Source: Pseudomonadota bacterium
GTDB taxonomy: Bacteria; Pseudomonadota; Gammaproteobacteria; Burkholderiales; SG8-39
NCBI GenBank assembly: GCA_021848555.1
Contig: JAJZUN010000224.1
Span: 1 to 5,564 of the forward strand
Length of the DNA: 5,564 bases
Direction of reading: 5' to 3'
The stretch's first letter is position 1. Each line of letters opens with the position of its first letter. Below the pieces are notes generated by a model. The model had not been told where the DNA came from and ran no database searches. It saw only the letters and a list, made by a program, of their open reading frames with translations. Below, in pieces: positions 1 through 5,564 of the stretch. The position numbers and the translations under genes are program-made.

Positions 1-1344
1 CAGCTCGCGGCGATGGCTCCGCGACCCGCCTGGTGGGCTCTGCTGCCGTTGGCCGCGGGCGGGCTGGCCTGGATGCTCGGCGGCCTGGCGAGCGCCAACG
101 GCCTGTCGCAGTTGGCCCTGGTCGTGATGCTGATCCTGGTGGTAGCCGCCGTTCTCGGCACCCAGGTGACCCGGGTGATCGTGTTTCCCTTGTGCTTTCT
201 GCTGTTCGCCGTGCCGATCGGCGAATTCATGTTGCCGCAATTGATGGCCTGGACCGCGGATTTCACCGTCTTCGCTTTGCGGTTGACAGGAATTCCGGTG
301 TATCGGGAGGGCCAGCGCTTTTCCATTCCGTCCGGCAACTGGTCGGTGGTGGAAGCGTGCAGCGGCATCCGCTACCTGATCGCTTCGGTGATGGTGGGCA
401 CGCTTTACGCCTATCTCAACTATAGATCGCTGCTGCGCCGGCTCGTCTTTGTCGGCGTGGCATTCCTGGTGCCCATTGTGGCCAACTGGCTCAGGGCGTA
501 CCTGATCGTCATGATCGGACACCTTTCAGATAACCGGCTGGCCACCGGCGTCGACCATCTGGTCTATGGCTGGCTGTTCTTCGGGCTGGTGATGGCGGCG
601 ATGTTCTGGATCGGCGCGCGCTGGCGTGAAGATGGTACAGTCGCTGTTCAGTCGACGCAGGTCCCGGCATGGCAGACCAGGGTAGCGGTGCCTGCGACAC
701 GGCTGTGGCTGGCTGTTGCAGCCGTCGTGGCGGTAACGGGAGCCTGGAGGTCGGGCGACTGGCTGATCGAGCGCAGTTATGCCGCGCATCCGCCGCAGTT
801 CGCGAAAATGGCTCCGATCGGCGGCTGGCAGCCAGCGCAAGGCGGATTGAGCGACTGGCGGCCTCAATACAAGGATCCGTCATTCGAAGTCCATCAGAGC
901 TACCGCCGCGGCGATGCCGTCGTCGGTCTGTATATCGGCTACTACCGCAACCAGAGCTACGGGCACAAGCTAGTGAGCTCCATAAACGCCCTGGTCGGCA
1001 GTAATGATCCGCACTGGTCGGAAGACAAGAGCGGCGACATGGAGGTGTTGCACGGCGGTCAGCCGCTCAGCGTGCGTAGCGCCGAACTCCGCGGCGCGGG
1101 CGGGGATCGGCTGGTTGTCTGGCAGTGGTACTGGGTAGACGGGAGGCTCACCGCCAGCGACGGTTGGGCAAAAGCCTACACGTCGCTCTCGCGCCTGCAA
1201 GGTCGCGGCGACGACTCCGCCGTGGTGATCGTATACGCGCCGAAAGGCAAGCCTGGTCAAGCAGAAGCGACGCTCTCCGAGTTCCTTGGCGATGCAACGC
1301 AGGCGGTCGAGTCCGCCTTGAGCAAGACGAGGGACGTGCGATGA
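1..1344 (+). CDS. xrtA: Exosortase A fused to EpsI domain (5'-truncated)
   Basis: Inner-membrane exosortase, thought to cleave or transfer proteins bearing a C-terminal PEP-CTERM signal. The frame is open to the left edge with no stop. The ATG at 13 is probably an internal Met, because the family normally has additional N-terminal membrane helices, so an estimated 60-80 residues lie upstream. Numbering from that Met, hydrophobic segments lie at about 5-25, 32-50, 54-78, 119-138, 142-165 and 185-203. The exosortase catalytic residues are all present: Cys116 in EACSGIR, Arg161 in NWLRAY and His182 in DHLVYGW. After another hydrophobic segment near 230-243, residues about 250-440 form a soluble EpsI-type (DUF3485) domain with the typical DPSFEVHQSY and LYIGYYRNQSYG stretches. 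EpsI is a separate gene in some species, and the fused form is common for exosortase A. The EpsI role is unknown. The stop codon overlaps the next start, implying translational coupling. Family assignment is firm; the missing start is inferred. Confidence 0.93.
   Translation, partial: QLAAMAPRPAWWALLPLAAGGLAWMLGGLASANGLSQLALVVMLILVVAAVLGTQVTRVIVFPLCFLLFAVPIGEFMLPQLMAWTADFTVFALRLTGIPVYREGQRFSIPSGNWSVVEACSGIRYLIASVMVGTLYAYLNYRSLLRRLVFVGVAFLVPIVANWLRAYLIVMIGHLSDNRLATGVDHLVYGWLFFGLVMAAMFWIGARWREDGTVAVQSTQVPAWQTRVAVPATRLWLAVAAVVAVTGAWRSGDWLIERSYAAHPPQFAKMAPIGGWQPAQGGLSDWRPQYKDPSFEVHQSYRRGDAVVGLYIGYYRNQSYGHKLVSSINALVGSNDPHWSEDKSGDMEVLHGGQPLSVRSAELRGAGGDRLVVWQWYWVDGRLTASDGWAKAYTSLSRLQGRGDDSAVVIVYAPKGKPGQAEATLSEFLGDATQAVESALSKTRDVR
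1329..1334 (+). promoter_or_regulatory. Ribosome binding site for the first glycosyltransferase
   Basis: GAGGGA, six bases before the ATG at 1341 and inside the end of the exosortase gene. It decides the start of the glycosyltransferase and, with the ATGA stop/start overlap, supports translational coupling of the two genes. Confidence 0.7.
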
Positions 1345-2522
1345 ACGGATCGCAGCGTGAGTTGCAGCGTGACTCGCAGCGGGATCCGCGCCCGCTCATC
1401 GCTCACATCGTCTATCGCTTCGACGTCGGCGGACTGGAAAACGGCATTGTCAATCTCATCAACAACATGCCAAATGCATGTTTTAGACACGCGGTGATCG
1501 CCCTGACCGAGATTACCGACTTTCGATGCCGCATCGCGCGCGAGGACGTCAGCTTCAGCGCGCTGCATAAGCCACCCGGACACGGCCTTCGCCTCTATCC
1601 GCAGTTGTATCGTCTGTTCCGCGAGCTGCAGCCGACCATCGTGCATACGCGCAATCTTGCGGCGCTGGAGGCGGCGCTGCCTGCATGGGCGGCGGGGGTG
1701 CCGGTGCGTATCCACGGCGAGCACGGTCGCGACATCGGCGACCTCGACGGTTCCAGCCGCAAATACCGGTGGCTGCGGCGGCTGTACCGGCCTTTCGTGA
1801 GGCAATACATCGCGCTTTCCCGAGATCTCGAACACTATCTGACGAGCAGCGTCGGCATACCGGTAAAGCGTGTGGTGCAAATCTACAACGGCGTCGACGC
1901 GGCACGCTTCCACCCGGTGGCCGTCGCCCGAGAGCCGATTGCGGGCTGTCCGTTCAGCGATCCGCGCTTGTGGCTGATCGGTAGCGTGGGCCGGATGCAG
2001 CAGGTCAAGGACCCGCTTACCCTGGCGCGCGCCTTCATTCGCGCGCTGGAACTAGCCCCGGCACTGAAGGTCACGCTGCGGCTGGTGATGGTGGGCGAGG
2101 GACCGTTGCGCGCCGAGGCGCAGGCTTTGCTGGCGAGCGCCGGCGTGTCCGGTCTGGTGTGGCTGCCGGGCGAGCGCAGCGACGTGGCGGCGATCCTGCG
2201 CGGACTCGACTGTTTCGTGCTGCCATCCCTAGCGGAAGGTATCTCCAACACCATCCTCGAGGCGATGGCAACCGGCCTGCCGGTGATCGCCACCGAGGTC
2301 GGCGGCAATGCCGAGCTGGTCGATGCCGAGCGAACCGGGCAACTGGTGCCGTCGGCCGACGCCGATGCGTTGGCGCAGCGCCTGGTGGACTATGCCGTCG
2401 ACCAGGAGGCGGCGCGTGCCGCCGGCCGGGCAGGGCGCGAGCGCGTCGAGCAGTTGTTCAGCCTCGGCGGCATGGTGCATCGTTACCAGCAGCTTTATCA
2501 ACGCAGCCTGCAGGCCGCGTGA
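1341..2522 (+). CDS. XrtA/PEP-CTERM-associated GT4 glycosyltransferase
   Basis: Predicted cytoplasmic retaining glycosyltransferase of family GT4 (GT-B fold), resembling the 'sugar transferase, PEP-CTERM/EpsH1 system associated' family (TIGR03088 by recall). It probably adds a sugar to a lipid-linked exopolysaccharide precursor; donor and acceptor are unknown. The product is 393 aa, a normal length. The N-terminal acceptor-side domain opens with HIVYRFDVGGLENG (residues 22-35, glycine-rich loop) and contains HGEHGRD (125-131). The C-terminal donor-binding domain has GSVGRMQQVKDP (214-225), VMVGEGPLR (249-257) and the EX7E signature Glu299-Glu307 in AEGISNTILEAMA, followed by GLPVIATEVGGNAELV. 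The ATG at 1341 was chosen over the longer open frame because it follows GAGGGA (1329-1334) at six bases, overlaps the exosortase stop as ATGA, and is where family similarity begins. Residues 4-15 are an odd repeated SQRE/LQRD/SQRD leader. Family is confident; the specific sugar is not known. Confidence 0.92.
   Translation: MNGSQRELQRDSQRDPRPLIAHIVYRFDVGGLENGIVNLINNMPNACFRHAVIALTEITDFRCRIAREDVSFSALHKPPGHGLRLYPQLYRLFRELQPTIVHTRNLAALEAALPAWAAGVPVRIHGEHGRDIGDLDGSSRKYRWLRRLYRPFVRQYIALSRDLEHYLTSSVGIPVKRVVQIYNGVDAARFHPVAVAREPIAGCPFSDPRLWLIGSVGRMQQVKDPLTLARAFIRALELAPALKVTLRLVMVGEGPLRAEAQALLASAGVSGLVWLPGERSDVAAILRGLDCFVLPSLAEGISNTILEAMATGLPVIATEVGGNAELVDAERTGQLVPSADADALAQRLVDYAVDQEAARAAGRAGRERVEQLFSLGGMVHRYQQLYQRSLQAA
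1351..1386 (+). repeat. Three imperfect 12-bp tandem repeats in coding sequence
   Basis: Three 12-base units (1351-1362, 1363-1374, 1375-1386) share the core GCAGCGKGA and encode SQRE, LQRD and SQRD at residues 4-15 of the glycosyltransferase. The units stay in frame, so copy-number change would alter the length of the N-terminal tail without disrupting the enzyme. The glycosyltransferase fold appears to begin only after this segment. Confidence 0.75.
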
Positions 2523-2558
2523 CCCGCGTTGGGATATTGAGCGAATCGGAACGGCGAA

Positions 2559-4505
2559 ATGTGCGGAATCGTAGGCGTCTTCGACATGCGCGGCCGGCGG
2601 GAAATCTCGCCGGAAGTCGTCGCGCGCATGAACCACAGCCAGTTCCATCGCGGACCGGACGAGGGCGGCAGGCACCTCGAGCCGGGTGTCGGTCTCGGCC
2701 ATCGCCGCCTCTCCATCATCGATCTCGCCAGCGGTCAGCAGCCCCTGTTCAATGAGGACGGCTCGGTGGCGGTGGTGTTCAACGGCGAGATCTACAACTA
2801 TCAGGAACTGATCCCGGAACTGCAGGCGTTGGGGCATGTGTTCCATACGCGCAGCGATACCGAGGTGATCGTCCATGCCTGGGAGGCCTGGGGCGAGGCA
2901 TGCCTCGATCGCTTTCGCGGCATGTTCGCCTTCGCCCTCTGGGACCGCAACCGTGAAATCCTGTTTCTGGCGCGCGACCGGCTCGGTGTAAAGCCGTTGT
3001 TCTACGCAGAACTGTCAGACGGCATTTTCATATTTGCTTCCGAACTCAAGGCACTGCTTGCCCACGGCGGCCTGTCGCGCCAGATCGACCCGTTTGCTGT
3101 GGAGGAATATTTCGCCCTCGGCTACGTCGCCGAACCGCGCAGCATTTTCGAGGGCGCGAAGAAGCTGCCGCCGGGTCACAGTCTGACGCTGCGGCGCGGA
3201 CAGCCTGTGCCGCCGCCCCGTGAGTACTGGAACCTGCGCTTCACCCTCGACAACCCGATCAGCCAGCGGGATGCCTGTGCCGAGCTGACCGCCCGCCTCG
3301 AAGAGTCTGTGAAACTGCGCATGATCTCGGAGGTGCCGCTGGGCGCCTTCCTCTCCGGCGGGGTCGATTCCGGCGCGGTGGTGGCGCTGATGGCGGGTCT
3401 CGCGCGCGAGCCGGTGAACACCTGTTCGATCGGCTTTGCCGAGCGCGGCTTCAACGAAACCGAGTTCGCCGAAATGGTCGCCGATCGCTACCGCACCCGC
3501 CACCACGTGGAGCAGGTGGTGAGCGACGATTTCGATCTGATCGACACGTTGGCGCTGCTCTATGACGAGCCCTTTGCCGACAGCTCCGCCATCCCCACCT
3601 ATCGTGTCTGCCAACTGGCACGCAAGCATGTGACGGTGGCCCTATCCGGCGACGGCGGCGACGAGAGTTTCGGCGGCTATCGGCGCTACCGCATGCACCT
3701 CATGGAGGAGCGCATGCGCGCGTCCTTTCCTGCCGGACTGCGTCGACCCCTGTTCGGCCTGCTCGGCCGGGTCTACCCCAAGGCTGACTGGGCACCCAGA
3801 ATGTTCAGGGCCAAGACCACCTTCGAAGCCATGGCGCGCAGCTCGGTGGAGGCGTACTTCCATTCCGTCTCCGTTCTGCGCAACCCGATGCGCCGTCAGC
3901 TCTTCAGCAACAGCTTCAAGGCCGAGCTGGGTGGCTATCACGCGCTCGACCTGTTCCTCGGCCATGCGGCGCGCGCCGAAACCACCGACCCGCTGGCGCT
4001 GATCCAGTATCTCGATCTGAAGACCTATCTGGTCGGCGACATCAACACCAAGGTGGATCGCGCCAGCATGGCGCACTCCCTGGAGGTGCGCGAACCGCTC
4101 ATGGATCACCAGTTGGTGGAATGGCTGGCGACTCTGCCGTCCTCTTTCAAGATCAAGGGGCAGGAGGGCAAGGTCCTGTTCAAGAAAGCCATGGAACCGC
4201 TACTGCCTCACGAGGTGCTGTACCGGCCGAAAATGGGCTTCGCCGTGCCGCTGTCGCGCTGGTTCCGCGGCCCGCTCAAGACGCGGGTGCGCAAGGCGCT
4301 GCTGGGGCCGCAACTGGCCGATACCGGCATGTTCAACCAGGCCTATCTGAGGCGCCTCATCGAAGGTCACGAAACAGGGGCGCGGGATCACTGCGCGCCC
4401 ATCTGGTCGCTCTTGATGTTCGAAGCCTTCGTGCGCAAGTGCTTGCACGGCCAGAGCGCTGATCGCGTCGAGAGCGTGACAGATTCGGTGCGCCTGGCAT
4501 CCTGA
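2559..4505 (+). CDS. XrtA system-associated asparagine synthase-like amidotransferase
   Basis: Complete 648-aa class II glutamine amidotransferase/asparagine synthetase homologue, best matching the exosortase A-associated amidotransferase family (TIGR03108 by recall, usually about 630 aa). The glutaminase domain (about 2-190) starts MCGIVG, with Cys2 as N-terminal nucleophile after Met removal; Arg50 in HRRLSIIDL, Asn75-Gly76-Glu77 in NGEIYNY and Asp100 in RSDTEV are the glutamine-binding and oxyanion-hole positions. The synthetase domain (about 235-630) has the ATP pyrophosphatase loop SGGVDS (266-271), LSGDGGDE (362-369) and KVDRASMAHSLEVREPLMD (498-516). All catalytic elements look intact, so it should transfer glutamine-derived ammonia to an adenylated carboxylate. 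The family's substrate is unknown; the context suggests a sugar acid or other polysaccharide component rather than free aspartate. The start is fixed by the essential Cys2; upstream there is only a weak GGA (2548-2550). Housekeeping AsnB is the alternative, disfavoured by context and by its usual length of about 550 aa. Confidence 0.93.
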   Translation: MCGIVGVFDMRGRREISPEVVARMNHSQFHRGPDEGGRHLEPGVGLGHRRLSIIDLASGQQPLFNEDGSVAVVFNGEIYNYQELIPELQALGHVFHTRSDTEVIVHAWEAWGEACLDRFRGMFAFALWDRNREILFLARDRLGVKPLFYAELSDGIFIFASELKALLAHGGLSRQIDPFAVEEYFALGYVAEPRSIFEGAKKLPPGHSLTLRRGQPVPPPREYWNLRFTLDNPISQRDACAELTARLEESVKLRMISEVPLGAFLSGGVDSGAVVALMAGLAREPVNTCSIGFAERGFNETEFAEMVADRYRTRHHVEQVVSDDFDLIDTLALLYDEPFADSSAIPTYRVCQLARKHVTVALSGDGGDESFGGYRRYRMHLMEERMRASFPAGLRRPLFGLLGRVYPKADWAPRMFRAKTTFEAMARSSVEAYFHSVSVLRNPMRRQLFSNSFKAELGGYHALDLFLGHAARAETTDPLALIQYLDLKTYLVGDINTKVDRASMAHSLEVREPLMDHQLVEWLATLPSSFKIKGQEGKVLFKKAMEPLLPHEVLYRPKMGFAVPLSRWFRGPLKTRVRKALLGPQLADTGMFNQAYLRRLIEGHETGARDHCAPIWSLLMFEAFVRKCLHGQSADRVESVTDSVRLAS

Positions 4506-4525
4506 CGCCGCGAACAGAGCACACC

Positions 4526-5564
4526 ATGCGCATCCTGCATATCCTCGACCACTCCATCCCGCTGCATAGCGGCTACAGTTTCCGCACGCTGTCGATCCTC
4601 CGCGAGCAGCGTGCGCTCGGCTGGGAAACCTTCCATCTCACCACGCCCAAGCACGTCGTTGGTAGCGCGGCAGAGGAAGGGGAAGAGGAAGAGGTAGACG
4701 GCTGGCATTTCTTCCGCACACCGCTGCGACCATCAGGCTTGAGTTTGGCGGGTTTGGGGGAGTTACAGTTGATGCGGCAGGTCGAGAGCCGCCTGCATGA
4801 AGTCGCGCAGCAGGTTCGACCGGATGTCCTGCACGCGCATTCCCCGGTGCTCAACGCCATCCCGGCATTGCGCGTCGGCAAACGGCTGGGGCTACCGGTG
4901 GTGTACGAGGTACGCGCCTTCTGGGAAGACGCAGCGGTCGACCACGGCACCACGCGCGCAGGCAGCCTGCGCTACCGCCTCACGCGCGGACTCGAAACCT
5001 GGGTGCTGCGCCGCGTCGACCATGCCTTCACCATCTGCGAAGGCCTGCGCCAGGACATCGTCGCGCGCGGCATTGCGGCCGACAAGGTGACCGTGATCCC
5101 CAACGCCGTCGATGTCGAAAGCTTCCAGCTTTCCGGCCAACCGGACGCCGCCCTGAAAAGTCGGCTCTCGCTCGACGGCGCGACGGTGGTCGGCTTCATC
5201 GGCTCCTTCTATGCCTACGAAGGGCTCGACCTGCTGCTCGACGCCCTCCCGGCCCTGCTGGCCGGGCGGCCGGAGCTGCGCGTCCTGCTGGTCGGCGGCG
5301 GCCCGCAGGAAGCCAACCTCAAGGCGCAAGCCGTGCGGCTGGGCATCGCCGACCGGGTCGTCTTCGCCGGCCGCGTGCCGCACGGCGAGGTCGGCCGCTA
5401 CTACGACCTGATCGACCTGCTGGCCTACCCGCGCCACCCGATGCGGCTGACCGAACTGGTCACGCCGCTCAAGCCGCTCGAAGCCATGGCGCAGGGGCGG
5501 GTGTTGGTCGCCTCCGATGTCGGCGGCCACCGCGAGCTGATTCGCGACGGCGAAACCGGCCGCC
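4526..5564 (+). CDS. XrtA-associated GT4 glycosyltransferase, Daro_2409-like (3'-truncated)
   Basis: Second predicted GT4 glycosyltransferase, resembling the PEP-CTERM/exosortase A-associated Daro_2409 family (TIGR04063 by recall). It is probably another step in assembling the locus glycan. The frame runs from ATG 4526 to the right edge without a stop, giving 346 residues; about 50-60 C-terminal residues are expected beyond the window. The start MRILHILDHSIPLHSGY is characteristic of the family, with a glycine loop near 15-17. Further motifs are DVLHAHSPVLNAIPAL (100-115), VVYEVRAFWED (125-135), VIPNAVDVESF (190-200), VGFIGSFYAYEGLD (222-235), LLVGGGPQ (254-261) and TPLKPLEAMAQG (313-324). 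The usual EX7E is shifted: Glu310 and Glu319 are separated by eight residues. Residues 50-56 are a Glu-rich insert, and leucines 72-82 use only TTG/TTA. The start lies 20 bases after the amidotransferase stop, with only a weak AGAG (4516-4519) upstream. Family confident, sugar specificity unknown. Confidence 0.9.
   Translation, partial: MRILHILDHSIPLHSGYSFRTLSILREQRALGWETFHLTTPKHVVGSAAEEGEEEEVDGWHFFRTPLRPSGLSLAGLGELQLMRQVESRLHEVAQQVRPDVLHAHSPVLNAIPALRVGKRLGLPVVYEVRAFWEDAAVDHGTTRAGSLRYRLTRGLETWVLRRVDHAFTICEGLRQDIVARGIAADKVTVIPNAVDVESFQLSGQPDAALKSRLSLDGATVVGFIGSFYAYEGLDLLLDALPALLAGRPELRVLLVGGGPQEANLKAQAVRLGIADRVVFAGRVPHGEVGRYYDLIDLLAYPRHPMRLTELVTPLKPLEAMAQGRVLVASDVGGHRELIRDGETGR
4672..4694 (+). 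repeat. Purine-only low-complexity tract in coding sequence
   Basis: An uninterrupted 23-base run of purines built from GAG, GAA and GGG codons. It encodes a nearly all-Glu segment (residues 50-56, EEGEEEE) between the first strands of the glycosyltransferase, likely a surface loop. Such tracts are prone to slippage, but the length remains in frame here. Confidence 0.7.

Noticed and set aside
1125..1340. Upstream extension of the first glycosyltransferase frame
   Set aside because: The extra residues are Arg-rich, out-of-frame readings of the EpsI coding sequence with no family similarity. The ATG at 1341 has a ribosome binding site and the typical ATGA overlap.
1464..1484. Perfect 7-bp stem (AACATGC/GCATGTT) with a 5-base loop running into TTTT
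   Set aside because: It resembles a tiny terminator but sits inside the glycosyltransferase coding sequence, is short and AT-rich, and encodes ordinary residues (NMPNACF). Termination there would cut the operon.
2523..2558. Possible promoter or terminator in the 36-base gap before the amidotransferase
   Set aside because: No convincing -35/-10 pair or GC-rich hairpin with a T-run is present. It reads as a simple intra-operon spacer.
2229..2876. Long minus-strand open frame (215 aa)
   Set aside because: It spans the end of one well-supported gene, a gap and the start of the next on the opposite strand. The product has no recognisable motif, and such frames are common by chance in GC-rich coding DNA.
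3015..3629. Minus-strand open frame (204 aa)
   Set aside because: It lies wholly antisense to the conserved amidotransferase, and its composition reflects the reverse complement of that gene.
4892..5530. Minus-strand open frame (212 aa)
   Set aside because: It is antisense to the second glycosyltransferase, whose frame carries clear GT4 motifs. The minus-strand product has only low-complexity charged sequence.

Overview
The window is a GC-rich, tightly packed, single-strand stretch carrying four consecutive plus-strand genes of an exosortase A (XrtA/EpsH) locus. This is the PEP-CTERM protein-sorting and exopolysaccharide system of Gram-negative, biofilm- or floc-forming bacteria. The gene set, the high GC content and the strong CTG/GCC-type codon preference suggest a betaproteobacterium, perhaps of the Rhodocyclales or a relative. 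That placement rests on family recall, not on a search.

Layout: (1) 1-1344 is the 3' part of a fused exosortase A-EpsI gene whose start lies upstream of the window. (2) 1341-2522 is a GT4 glycosyltransferase of the PEP-CTERM/XrtA-associated type, overlapping the exosortase gene by four bases (ATGA). (3) 2559-4505 is a complete XrtA-associated, asparagine synthase-like class II glutamine amidotransferase. (4) 4526-5564 is the start of a second XrtA-associated GT4 glycosyltransferase, open at the right edge. Intergenic gaps are -4, 36 and 20 bases. No promoter, terminator, RNA gene, mobile element or CRISPR array is visible, and the genes look co-transcribed.

How they may work together: the exosortase is an inner-membrane cysteine transpeptidase-like enzyme thought to recognise the C-terminal PEP-CTERM signal of exported proteins. 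The two glycosyltransferases and the amidotransferase co-occur with it and probably help assemble or modify an extracellular polysaccharide or glycan, possibly the one to which sorted proteins become attached. The amidotransferase's substrate and the role of the EpsI domain remain biochemically undefined, and they are the most interesting open questions here. No PEP-CTERM substrate protein is encoded in the window.

The locus is a known type of system rather than an entirely new one. Smaller oddities are a 12-bp tandem repeat at the start of the first glycosyltransferase gene, a Glu-rich low-complexity insert followed by a patch of unusual leucine codons in the second, and a shifted EX7E motif in the second glycosyltransferase.
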